Both the position numbers and the translations under genes were made by a program. The notes under the pieces are model-generated. The model made no database searches and was not told where the DNA came from. It saw only the letters and a list, made by a program, of their open reading frames with translations. Source: Alphaproteobacteria bacterium (GTDB taxonomy: Bacteria; Pseudomonadota; Alphaproteobacteria; Micavibrionales; Micavibrionaceae). Taken from it: 56,475 bases of DNA. The stretch spans positions 1-56,475 of the forward strand of contig JAGRKA010000009.1 of assembly GCA_020442475.1 (NCBI GenBank). The letters run 5' to 3'. Shown piece after piece: positions 41,217 through 49,470 of the stretch (position 1 is its first letter; each line of letters begins with the position of its first letter).

Positions 41217-41636
41217 TCAAGATGATATATCAGCCAGAAAGGCTTTGAAATCCTCTTCGTTTGATTTCGGGATATGGACGGGCATTTTGCCAAGGCCGCG
41301 ATCGGCCATAACCAGAAAAACGGCCCGTCCGCTGCCGATTTCTACGTTATCCATGAGGCCGATCCCTAAAACAGGCTTTGGAAGCGCGCGGCCTTGGCGA
41401 ATCTTATCTTCCACGGCCTGCCTTAAAACGCGCTCGTTTTCGGGGAGCTCCTGAAGAGTTTTAATCCGCCCGTCACGCCATATCCATTCGAAGCTGAACA
41501 GCGATTCGCGCCAGCTTTCAAGGATATCCGGTACCCGAATAATAATCTCCATATAACGGTGCGGATTGGCCAGCGCGGCCTCATGATCCTCAAACACGAT
41601 CTGCGTGTGATTTTCGATATGCGGCCCCGAATTCAT
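41217..41636 (-). CDS. Hypothetical cytoplasmic protein
   Basis: A 139-residue acidic protein of unknown family. ATG at 41636 with AGGGTG eight bases upstream; an in-frame GTG at 41645 adds three residues. There is no signal peptide. A motif-poor alpha/beta pattern is seen (YMEIIIRVPDILESWRESLF; PKPVLGIGLMDNVEIGSGRA; AVFLVMADRGLGKMPVHIPK). Its stop overlaps or abuts the start of the pilin-like gene, so the two are co-expressed. It is divergent from the zinc-ribbon gene at 41727. Confidence 0.65.
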   Translation of the reverse strand: MNSGPHIENHTQIVFEDHEAALANPHRYMEIIIRVPDILESWRESLFSFEWIWRDGRIKTLQELPENERVLRQAVEDKIRQGRALPKPVLGIGLMDNVEIGSGRAVFLVMADRGLGKMPVHIPKSNEEDFKAFLADISS

Positions 41637-41726
41637 ACTGTGCACACCCTATTTGTTTTGAATCCTTTTCCCTCTTCCTTTATAAACGAAAGAGGCATAA
41701 GAAACCGTAAATGGATTATGGAACAT

Positions 41727-41894
41727 ATGAGCATTCAGAAGCTGGAAATCATCCCTGTCGATCCCGGTGCAGACGGCGTCTCCTGTGACGGCGGCGGCGG
41801 TCCTTTGGGGCATCCGAAAGTCTGGTACAGCTTTGATAAGGCCTCATCTATAGAGTGCGGCTATTGCAGCCGTCTTTTCACAAAAGACCAATAA
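41727..41894 (+). CDS. Zinc-finger (zf-CHCC) domain protein
   Basis: A 55-residue protein with one zf-CHCC domain, the fold of complex I subunit NDUFS6. Ligands are Cys (VSCDGGGGPLGHP), His in GHPKVWYSF, and Cys-x2-Cys in IECGYCSRLF. In alphaproteobacteria such stand-alone proteins are widespread and thought to be linked with complex I. ATG at 41727 gives a length matching relatives; ATG at 41718 is possible. It converges on the usher gene with a 62-base gap. Confidence 0.85.
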   Translation: MSIQKLEIIPVDPGADGVSCDGGGGPLGHPKVWYSFDKASSIECGYCSRLFTKDQ

Positions 41895-41956
41895 GCGCAG
41901 CAGACTTACCCTCTTTCCGAATTTCGATAGCTTAAGAAAAACCGGCCTGACGCGGT

Positions 41957-44900
41957 TTATTTCGTGCGGATGAAATCAACGTAAATCCGGTCCGGCAACC
42001 CGTTCTCAGCCGGGATATCGGCATTGTAGAAAACTTTCACGGATGTGCGTGCGGTAAGCCGCAGCCGTGAACCGGTGCCGTCCGCTGAAGGCAGGACTTC
42101 GAAGCCGCTGAAAAGCGGGTGATTTTCAAAATTATAATCGCGTGGTGCATTCCAGACTGTACTTGGCAGATCGATGTTGATAATGTGCCCTCCATCTTCA
42201 CTGCTTAAGGTGTAACCGGCCGGGCCGGAGAGATCCATGACAAGGCGAACCTTGTATGGATGCTCCCCGAACCGTACGGCTCCGACGACGGGTTGGACTC
42301 CGTCATCGGAAGAGAGTGGGTCAGACTGCTTTGTGACATCGGCATCTGGAGCGTGGTTGGTATGGGCTACTCTACCACGATCTCCGTCATCTGAGTTCTC
42401 AGATGCCGACACTTCCTCAGTCTGCCCGAGGAGTTGAAGATCCGTGCCATAGGCAAACAGATCTTCGGAAGTCACCCTAACGGTTGCGGGTGGTACAAAA
42501 ACTTGATGGGAAGGATGCGCACGGACCGTATAGGTTCCGGGCTTCACAAACTCGAAAACGTAATAGCCGTCCGAGAGCGTTGTCGCTTCGGCGACCGGCT
42601 GGCCGTTTTCGTTTAAAAGCTGGATGATCACGCCGGGCACGGCACGGCCATCCGGGAAACGAATCACGCCGTCAATGCTGCCAGTCTGGATCAGCGCATA
42701 GTTGACGAGCGGTTTTGTGCGCGGCCTCAGGATCGTGCGGTAGCCGTCCTTAAGGCCTGCCAGAAACGGGTTGGGCAAGGAGTCCTGATCGACTTTGATC
42801 TCGGCAAGACCGGGTGGCCCCGCACCGAGAATTTCGATATAGCCCTCCGCATCGGATCTGTCGCTCCGGGCGCGGTTGATGAAGACTCGCCCGCCCTCAA
42901 CCGGCTTATCTTCAGTGTCGAAAACGCCGTTCATATTAAGATCTTCGAACAAGCGAATTTTCAGGGCCGTATTGAAGCCGGTATATTCGCTTGTGAAGAT
43001 ATAATTATCGTCTTCACCGTCGGGACCGAAGGTCGTGCTGGCGCGCACCAGCATATCGAAACCGTCCTGACGGCTCCAGCCCGTATCAATCCCGCCGGTA
43101 AACGTCCCGAAATCGTAGGCCGCGCCGAGCGTAACATTTGTTTGTGAGGAATCTTCAATACCTTGACGCGCATCCAGAGTCGCGCTGAACTTATCATGAT
43201 CGGTATAGCGTAAATTCAGACGGGAGAAATCCAGCCCGTTTTTCGGATAAACATCGTAATCGAGCGTCGTGCGCATGTGCAGCCGGTCGGACAGAGGCGT
43301 GCTGACGCTGAACTGCCCGGTCGTGGATTCGTGCTTATTATTACGGTGAGCGACGATAAGGCTGTTATTAAAATTGAACTGGCCAATCCCTAAAGAATTC
43401 TGAAGTGTGGTATTCGTATTGCTGTCGCCATCCTCCCGTTTCGTATGCCGTGTCCGGAAATTGATTCCGGTCTGGCCGAAAGACAGGTTAAAGGATTTAG
43501 CGGCACGGAACTCGCCTTCAAACGTCTTGGCGTTATCGCCGAACCCGGCTTCGCGGCTTTCGAAATCCCGGAAAACGGAAGCCCGGACATTCGTATTCAC
43601 ACCGGCGAAGCTGCGTGTGAAGCGTGTATCGAGCACTTCCCCACCGCCTTGCTGCTTATAGGCCTCGACTTGTCCCAAACCACCGAGCGCGTTAAACTCA
43701 GCCCCAACGGTCGCGTAGGTTTCAGACGAATCGTCAACCGGTGTCCGGTTCAGTGTCGCAAAACCCGTCAGCCAGTGATTGATCCCGCGGTTAACTCGTA
43801 AATAGCCGGATAGGCCTTCATTCCGGCCGCCCTTCGGCCCCCGATCATCTACATCGAATAAAGGCTGACGGAAATCGATCAGCCCGGCTTCAAAATTCGT
43901 TTCACCGGGACGCAGCCTGTTAGTCTTGATCTGGAAGTCCCGTGTTTCCTCGATTACTTCACCCTGCGGCCCGTACAGAACAATCCGCATCTGGTTGCGG
44001 CCATACTGCAAGGGAACGGACTCAAAGCGGTACTCACCACGCTCGTCGATAAAACCGAAATCCAGAAGCTCGTTACCGCGATAAATCTCGACTTCCCAAC
44101 CGGGCTGACCGGTTCCCTGAATCGTCACCTCGTCAAAAGACTGACTCCCGGTCGTTGTTGAGGCCGAAGACAGATACAGGCCGCGCCCGAAAAGCGTCTT
44201 GTCGATCAGAGGGGAGGGTTTTGCAGATACATCCCCGGCCTGTGCAAGCTTAAGACCGAAAGGCAGTGCACCGTCTCCGAAGTTCCGGCGGGTCAGGCGC
44301 AGTCGCAAATCCTGTAATTCCGGCTTATTTCCGGTATCATAATACATATTCGCCGTATAATCGGCGCTGGTTCCGAAAAGATCCCCGAAACCGGAAACCG
44401 TCGTAGAGCTGGTCAGACCGTTCGCCCCGTCCATTGCCGTTTGCTCGGACAGGTTGAACATATGGGGCGCGAACAGGCGGTATGTATTGGGAATAAACTC
44501 AAGATCCAGCGCACCCGCTTCATCTCCGTCTTCCAGAGAGGATTGGCGCTGGCGCCTTTCTTTTTCAAGTTCGTAGGGCAGTTTTTTGCGGGTATTGATG
44601 TCCAGCGTCAGATCGGAGAAATCAAGCTCAACATCAAGCGGGAGAATTTGGTTAAGTATATCGGTCCGTACATAGAAGTCACCGAGTCCCTGACCGATAT
44701 CTCTGACGATAACACTGCCCTCCGGCAAATCGGTCCGCTGGCCCAAAACTGTGAAAAAGCCGTTTTGGACATCAAGGCTGTACGTGTTTTCAGGATCATA
44801 GAACGTACCGTGAACCGTCCGGGCCTGTAGATTTCCTTCGCTTGGGAATTTAACAATCCGCGTCAACTCCAGCAGCGGAATATAATTATCCATCCCTTTT

Positions 44901-45292
44901 TGCAAGCCGACGACAACCGGCGCGAGGATGTCGCTCTTGCGGCGGACCCTGATAATCAAATCATATGTTTCACCATCATCCGGAAATGCAAAAACGCCGT
45001 CCACATCCTGTGCGGCCGGTTCGAGTGCATTCAAGGGTTCGGCTTCTCCGCTTTCAGCGGAAACAGCCGTTTCGGACGCAGGAAAGGGTTCGGCGATTTC
45101 TGTGGCAGAAACGCCTTGAGCAATACGCAACTCTTCGGATACGACACGATGCGTATCCTGATTTGCCGCCTGTACCGTCACCTCTTCGGCGGCCAAAGCC
45201 GGAAGCGCATAACATGACGCCGCGAAAAGCACACAAGCCATCGCAACGCACATCGTGCGTCCCAGAATATCCCAACAATGATATTTGCCCAT
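41957..45292 (-). CDS. Usher-like outer-membrane protein with C-terminal AMIN-like domain
   Basis: An 1111-residue exported protein. Signal peptide at residues 14-35 (CVAMACVLFAASCYALPALA; the start may be ATG 45292 or 45253). Residues about 105-260 form a periplasmic N-domain (YDLIIRVRRKSDILAPVVVG). From about 270 the sequence has alternating barrel strands; residues about 385-455 are an inserted plug-like beta-sandwich (TIQGTGQPGWEVEIYRGNEL), then the barrel continues to about 780. Then come an SdrD/B-like repeat with LFEDLNMNGVFDTED, a carboxypeptidase-regulatory-like domain (SIDGVIRFPDGRAVPGVIIQ), a disordered linker, and an AMIN-like domain (about 1000-1111; YKVRLVMDLSGPAGYTL). It is downstream of chaperone and subunit genes. 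Function as a non-canonical usher is inferred from architecture and context. Confidence 0.78.
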   Translation of the reverse strand: MGKYHCWDILGRTMCVAMACVLFAASCYALPALAAEEVTVQAANQDTHRVVSEELRIAQGVSATEIAEPFPASETAVSAESGEAEPLNALEPAAQDVDGVFAFPDDGETYDLIIRVRRKSDILAPVVVGLQKGMDNYIPLLELTRIVKFPSEGNLQARTVHGTFYDPENTYSLDVQNGFFTVLGQRTDLPEGSVIVRDIGQGLGDFYVRTDILNQILPLDVELDFSDLTLDINTRKKLPYELEKERRQRQSSLEDGDEAGALDLEFIPNTYRLFAPHMFNLSEQTAMDGANGLTSSTTVSGFGDLFGTSADYTANMYYDTGNKPELQDLRLRLTRRNFGDGALPFGLKLAQAGDVSAKPSPLIDKTLFGRGLYLSSASTTTGSQSFDEVTIQGTGQPGWEVEIYRGNELLDFGFIDERGEYRFESVPLQYGRNQMRIVLYGPQGEVIEETRDFQIKTNRLRPGETNFEAGLIDFRQPLFDVDDRGPKGGRNEGLSGYLRVNRGINHWLTGFATLNRTPVDDSSETYATVGAEFNALGGLGQVEAYKQQGGGEVLDTRFTRSFAGVNTNVRASVFRDFESREAGFGDNAKTFEGEFRAAKSFNLSFGQTGINFRTRHTKREDGDSNTNTTLQNSLGIGQFNFNNSLIVAHRNNKHESTTGQFSVSTPLSDRLHMRTTLDYDVYPKNGLDFSRLNLRYTDHDKFSATLDARQGIEDSSQTNVTLGAAYDFGTFTGGIDTGWSRQDGFDMLVRASTTFGPDGEDDNYIFTSEYTGFNTALKIRLFEDLNMNGVFDTEDKPVEGGRVFINRARSDRSDAEGYIEILGAGPPGLAEIKVDQDSLPNPFLAGLKDGYRTILRPRTKPLVNYALIQTGSIDGVIRFPDGRAVPGVIIQLLNENGQPVAEATTLSDGYYVFEFVKPGTYTVRAHPSHQVFVPPATVRVTSEDLFAYGTDLQLLGQTEEVSASENSDDGDRGRVAHTNHAPDADVTKQSDPLSSDDGVQPVVGAVRFGEHPYKVRLVMDLSGPAGYTLSSEDGGHIINIDLPSTVWNAPRDYNFENHPLFSGFEVLPSADGTGSRLRLTARTSVKVFYNADIPAENGLPDRIYVDFIRTK

Positions 45293-45531
45293 GAACCAGA
45301 GCAGAGAAAGTAGTAATAGAATAGCCCACCCGAATCATAACATGTCCGGATTTGCGGCAATCATTTCTTGTCCTGGACCCCCATTTTATCCACAGATTTA
45401 TCAAATCTTTACGCACAAGGATGTAAGCAAGCCGCCCAAGGGGGGGGTATGGGCATTTATAGCTATAAGTTCATATACTTAAGACCTCTCCCTTATCACG
45501 GAAGAGGCCTCATCATTTTAAGATGGTTAAG
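45293..45531. other. Non-coding part of the chaperone–usher gap
   Basis: No gene is visible. A near-perfect 8-bp hairpin, CCTCTCCC (45485-45492) with GGAAGAGG (45500-45507), one mismatch, and a G-run (45440-45447) beside GCCGCCC are the only structures noted. On the minus strand, TATGAT with TTGCCG about 16 bases upstream (within 45332-45359) could be a promoter for the usher gene, but the match is modest. Confidence 0.35.
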
Positions 45532-45728
45532 CTGTAATTTTTGATTGCGTTGGTTTATAAAAAATCTTCATCGTGAACGACCAGCGGGAGCGCGGCGATC
45601 CAGCTATAAGACTTTACGATTTAAAGATGGATTGCCGCATCGGCGCTAACACACCTCCTCGCAATGACGAGGGAATCTGTAATCGCCAGAAATCAAAAAA
45701 CTGTAAACAACGCGATCAAAAATTACAG
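45532..45728. mobile_element. MITE-like element, 197 bp, 24-bp terminal inverted repeats
   Basis: The left end (45532-45555) and right end (45705-45728) are inverted copies, 22 of 24 positions identical, both starting CTGTAATTTTTGAT at the outside. Inside lies a second palindrome containing CCAGCGGGAGCGCGGC (45581-45596) and, inverted, CGTCATTGCGAGGAGG (45654-45669), each shared exactly with other gaps of the window. There is no transposase. It separates the chaperone gene from the usher gene. Confidence 0.6.
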
Positions 45729-45741
45729 TTAAGCCCTAAAT

Positions 45742-46575
45742 TTAACGGCTGACAGGAGTTTCCGCAATTGTCCGATCTCTGTACTCAAAATCGTCAATGC
45801 CAATCAGCTTATAAGTCAAAGATGTACAGCCGGACGCCGAGAAATCTTCGGGGATCGCGAGCTCCCGGTCGATTGAACGCCCTTCGGTAAAGATACGAAC
45901 TGTCGGCAACGTCCAGCTTTTCGGTGTACCACCGGCCTGTCCGCATTCCAGCTCTGATTTTGCATACACGCTGCGCGTGCTGGCGTTAGCGATCTTCACG
46001 TTGAGCATATCACGTCCGTTCTTTTTGCCTAAAACCGCACTTGTTACACTCATATCAAGCGCCGTTTGCCCATGACGCATAAAAACAGGAATCGAGACAT
46101 TCGCGCGGATTTCAAAAACGCCCTTAAGACCGGGCTGTGCCGCGTCGTCCGCGCCCTCATCTCCTGCCGCCGGTTCCGCCTCGATCAGAAAATGAGAATG
46201 ATATTCTCCGTCCGGCAAATCAGCGGGACGCTGTACGAGAATACGGACCTTTTGGTAAGATTTTGGCTTAAGCACCACCTGCCGTGGCGAAAAACGGAGC
46301 ATGTCCTGCGCAGGCTTGTAGCCGGGGACCGTTTCTCCTTCCGCCAGAAGCTCAATACTCCCCCCCGGTTTTTGTGCTCGGTTTTCCCAGCTAAAGCGGT
46401 AGACCATCGTTTTGTCTGTTCCGTTATGAATGGTGATCTGTGCGGCACGGCGGGCATCATCGATCATCACGCGCTTGGGCGAAACAAACGTCGCTAGCGC
46501 CGGAGCTGCCAGACCGCAAACCAGAAGCGCGCCAACAGCGAAAATAAGACCGAATCTATATGGCTGCCTACCCAT
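45742..46575 (-). CDS. PapD-like periplasmic fimbrial chaperone
   Basis: A 277-residue periplasmic chaperone. Signal peptide residues 1-29 (FGLIFAVGALLVCGLAAPAL, cleavage near ALAT). It has two Ig-like domains: ATFVSPKRVMIDDARRAAQI opens domain 1 with TIHNGTDKTMVYRFSWENRA, then MLRFSPRQVVLKPKSYQKVR with VRILVQRPADLPDGEYHSHF, the family's G1-type and loop region. Domain 2 begins near residue 145 (FEIRANVSIPVFMRHGQTAL). Such chaperones hold subunits by donor-strand complementation. ATG at 46575 is 41 bases after the DUF4402 stop, so both are co-transcribed. The usher gene follows after a 449-base gap. Confidence 0.88.
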   Translation of the reverse strand: MGRQPYRFGLIFAVGALLVCGLAAPALATFVSPKRVMIDDARRAAQITIHNGTDKTMVYRFSWENRAQKPGGSIELLAEGETVPGYKPAQDMLRFSPRQVVLKPKSYQKVRILVQRPADLPDGEYHSHFLIEAEPAAGDEGADDAAQPGLKGVFEIRANVSIPVFMRHGQTALDMSVTSAVLGKKNGRDMLNVKIANASTRSVYAKSELECGQAGGTPKSWTLPTVRIFTEGRSIDRELAIPEDFSASGCTSLTYKLIGIDDFEYRDRTIAETPVSR

Positions 46576-46616
46576 GATGATATATCTCCTCTATTTTTTC
46601 TTCCGCCCAATGTCGT

Positions 46617-47126
46617 CTAATTGGCTGATATCGTAACATTCCCGGTATAGGTCCCGAGCGATAGTCCCTTATTGAAATGAAAGGTTCCACCAATATCCAG
46701 CGTTACGGTATTGGAAACTTCCGTAGGCGTAAAGGTGAATTGTGTTTTAGGCGTTGCAGCGCCGCTATGCTGCATGACAAAGCCGTCGACTTTGGCCGTG
46801 CTTGTGCCTGAAACGATATTGATAGAGGTATTCGTAAAGGTAACAACAACACTTGCGGTTGGTGCCAGCGGACTCGAAAACACCCGGCAACGTCCTGCCT
46901 GAGGCGGTGCCGAAGACACCAGACAGCCGCTCAGCATCGTCGAGCTGTCCGGGTTAATGACCAGCGAGCCTGTACCGCAAGCAGCATGCGAGCCGACATA
47001 AAGTTTTTGCGAGCAGGTAACCTTGACCTGCGCCCGTGCCGTCATGCACGAAACGGCGCTCAGAGCCAATGTCGAGATCGTTACCAGTACGGTTTTCTGT
47101 TTGCTCTTTTTTCTGCGGGCGCTCAT
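46617..47126 (-). CDS. DUF4402-type fibre subunit
   Basis: A 169-residue exported protein of the DUF4402 type. Signal peptide with basic start (MSARRKKSKQKTVLVTISTL) and cleavage near ARAQ (residue 33). The mature part is beta-rich with Thr/Ser-rich strands (VVVTFTNTSINIVSGTSTAK), TPKTQFTFTPTEVSNTVTLD and the closing GGTFHFNKGLSLGTYTGNVTI, the most conserved end of this domain. Four Cys probably form disulfides. DUF4402 proteins are commonly next to PapD-like chaperones and are regarded as pilin-like. It is the first gene of the minus-strand trio with chaperone and usher, and divergent from the SET-domain gene. Confidence 0.88.
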   Translation of the reverse strand: MSARRKKSKQKTVLVTISTLALSAVSCMTARAQVKVTCSQKLYVGSHAACGTGSLVINPDSSTMLSGCLVSSAPPQAGRCRVFSSPLAPTASVVVTFTNTSINIVSGTSTAKVDGFVMQHSGAATPKTQFTFTPTEVSNTVTLDIGGTFHFNKGLSLGTYTGNVTISAN

Positions 47127-47251
47127 GGCAGTGCACGGTCCTGTGTAGAATCTCCTCTATCAATAAAATAGAAGCTTGTTGATTGCCACCACCAATTTAT
47201 AATGCGAATTTCACAAACCATAAAAACAGCATAAGGAGCAACGCGCAAACC

Positions 47252-48475
47252 ATGGCGATCATAGAAGCGGATAATCCCGAAATCGGCGCCGAACTGCGCA
47301 GGCTTGAAGAACTCGTCGAACAAGGCGGCGGCGGAATGCATTCCGACGTCGTTCTTTATGCGGATTGTCACGGGCTTGGAGTCAGAACGCGAGAGCCTAT
47401 GCCCAGAGGCAAAGAAATTATTCGCCTGTCCCGTAAAATTCTTCTCCCTGAGGATTGTTACAATATCCGGGTTGAACAAGGCGCATTCTCGGTGAATTTT
47501 GAAAATAATGCGGGGTTTTCGTCCCTCCAGAAAGAGCTTACGGACTGCATGATCCGGCTCTATAATTTTACGGACAAGGTCGGATTTCAGAAAAAAGTGT
47601 CTTTTTTGCTGTCTATTGCACCCTATCCGGACTTGACGGATCATTTGTTCCGTGGCCGGCATATCAGTGATTTAATGCTCAAATGGCGACCACGGCTTGA
47701 AGATCCCTCCTTGTCCGAGGACACGCTGAACGATTTTATCACAGAGACGTTTCTCAAAACCCGGCATCTGGGGTATGAAGATAGAATTCGTGCATCTAAC
47801 GTCAGTATCCTGATGCCGGTGGTTGATTTTATGAACCATCATTGGGAAGGAGCGGCCTTTAATGTCGGGCTGGGCGTTCGTCCCGGCGATCTGGCAGTCA
47901 TGAGCAGCCAGCCTGTGCCGGAGAGTACCGACTGCTATGCATTTTATGGGATCATGGACGCATTTGATACGCTTGTGCGTTATGATTTTATCGATGAGAG
48001 CGCGCCGGTCGTCCGCTCTATCCCTCTTGAACTGGAAGCGCCGGGATTGGGTACGATCAAAATCGACAGCCAGACCGGCGCGATCAACCGCAAAAAGCTG
48101 GAAGGCAAGCTCGCCGATATGAGCCGCTTCATCCCCGTTATGACAGTTGATCGCGAAAAACGGATCTTGTCGGCCTCTCATGTCATGATCCCGGTTAAAG
48201 GATCGCGTAGAGCTCTCCGCCGCGCCCTGTACATCCTTTTGACTAATCTGGCCGGGAAGGAAATCGAATCCGCGATCTGGAAAAGCTGGGTTAGGGAAGC
48301 TGAAGCCACGATCCTTGAGAAAAACAAGCTCTATTACGAGGAGCTGGCAAAGCTGAGCGAACGTTCTATCCGTGAAAAGGGTCCAGATGAAGGCCTGAAA
48401 CGAATTGCCGCGTTGGCCGCCCTCCAGCTTGAAAAACTCGAACGCTACGCTGCACCGCAAGAGGCTGCGGCATGA
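47252..48475 (+). CDS. SET-domain protein (SETD6/Rubisco-LSMT-like methyltransferase)
   Basis: A 407-residue protein with the SET fold as split in plant LSMT and SETD6. The N-part has HGLGVRTREPMPRGKEIIRL (family pattern G.G…A…I..GE.ll..P), an iSET insert, then the cofactor motif VVDFMNHHWEGAAFNV (Asp192, Asn195, His196) and YAFYGIMDAFDTLVRYDFID (Tyr232, Gly233), which match the 'D..NH' and 'YG..…LL..YGF' signatures. The C-terminal half (about 270-407) is helical, like the LSMT substrate-binding domain. ATG at 47252; AAGGAG lies 13 bases upstream, an unusually long gap. It overlaps the dehydrogenase gene by four bases. The substrate is unknown. Confidence 0.75.
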   Translation: MAIIEADNPEIGAELRRLEELVEQGGGGMHSDVVLYADCHGLGVRTREPMPRGKEIIRLSRKILLPEDCYNIRVEQGAFSVNFENNAGFSSLQKELTDCMIRLYNFTDKVGFQKKVSFLLSIAPYPDLTDHLFRGRHISDLMLKWRPRLEDPSLSEDTLNDFITETFLKTRHLGYEDRIRASNVSILMPVVDFMNHHWEGAAFNVGLGVRPGDLAVMSSQPVPESTDCYAFYGIMDAFDTLVRYDFIDESAPVVRSIPLELEAPGLGTIKIDSQTGAINRKKLEGKLADMSRFIPVMTVDREKRILSASHVMIPVKGSRRALRRALYILLTNLAGKEIESAIWKSWVREAEATILEKNKLYYEELAKLSERSIREKGPDEGLKRIAALAALQLEKLERYAAPQEAAA

Positions 48476-49461
48476 CGGATCAATCCGCTTTAGCCCTTAC
48501 CCACGGCGTTTTTCTCGATATGGAGACATATGCATCAGACCGTATTGATCTGAGCGCCTTGCGGGCCTGTCTTGATGACTGGACGATCTACGAACGGACC
48601 TCTCCTGCTGAAATTGCACCACGTCTTCAGGACGCACAGGTTCTTGTGACAAATAAGGCGCTGATAACCCGTGATATTCTGGAGGCCGCCCCTGCGCTCA
48701 AGCTGATCGTCGTCGGGGCGACAGGCGTGAACAATATCGATCTGGACGCCGCCCGCGATCTGGGACTCCGGGTCTGCAATATTCGCGGTTATAGCACGCC
48801 TTCGGTCGTCCAGCATGTATTTGCCTTTATCCTTGCACTGGCGACGCGCCTCCCGGCCTATCATGCGGCGGTCCAAAGCGGCGCATGGGCTAAAAACCCG
48901 TTTTTCTGCCTGCTGGATTATCCGGTCGTGGAGATCGCGGGCAAAACGATCGGCATCGTCGGTTATGGGGATCTGGGCCATGCTGTTGAGCATGTTGCGC
49001 GAGCCTTCGGCATGGAAGTATTGATTGCCGAGCGCAAGGGCGCGGGGGGAGAGGAGCGGCGAGACGGGCGGCTGCCGTTCGAAGAGGTCCTCAGCCGTGC
49101 CGATATCGTCACCGTTCATTGTCCGCTGAGTGAAGACACGCGCGGCCTGATCGGAGAGAAAGAGCTGGCGCAGATGAAAAAAAGCGCCTTTCTGATTAAC
49201 ACAGCGCGCGGCGGAATTGTCGATGAAGCAGCGCTGGCGCAGGCTTTAAGAACCGGCACGATCGCAGGTGCAGGTATTGACGTGCTGTCAAAGGAACCGC
49301 CGTCCGAAGGCAACCCGTTGCTGGCGGCTGATATTCCGAATTTGCTGATCACGCCGCACACAGCCTGGGCCAGCAATGAAGCCATCCAGCGGCTTATGGA
49401 CCAGATCGCGGAAACAATTCTGGCCTTTAAGAGCGGACAACCCCGCAATATTGTGGTTTAA
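48472..49461 (+). CDS. D-2-hydroxyacid dehydrogenase (hydroxypyruvate/glycerate type)
   Basis: A 329-residue NAD(P)-dependent dehydrogenase reducing 2-ketoacids such as hydroxypyruvate or glyoxylate. The Rossmann motif is TIGIVGYGDLGHAVEHVARA near residue 160. The catalytic Arg is in INTARGGIVDEAALAQAL (about 244), Glu in GIDVLSKEPPSEGNP (about 272), His in NLLITPHTAWASNEAIQRL (about 298). GVNNIDLDAARDLGLRVCNI and GYSTPSVVQHVFAFI are typical. It overlaps the SET gene by four bases, implying coupled translation. Substrate preference within the family is not resolved. Confidence 0.92.
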   Translation: MTDQSALALTHGVFLDMETYASDRIDLSALRACLDDWTIYERTSPAEIAPRLQDAQVLVTNKALITRDILEAAPALKLIVVGATGVNNIDLDAARDLGLRVCNIRGYSTPSVVQHVFAFILALATRLPAYHAAVQSGAWAKNPFFCLLDYPVVEIAGKTIGIVGYGDLGHAVEHVARAFGMEVLIAERKGAGGEERRDGRLPFEEVLSRADIVTVHCPLSEDTRGLIGEKELAQMKKSAFLINTARGGIVDEAALAQALRTGTIAGAGIDVLSKEPPSEGNPLLAADIPNLLITPHTAWASNEAIQRLMDQIAETILAFKSGQPRNIVV

Positions 49462-49470
49462 ACTGGTTTC

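Noticed and set aside
47672-48460. Antisense 262-codon frame over the SET gene
   Set aside because: The plus-strand frame has clear SET signatures and an overlap with the next gene; the antisense one has none.
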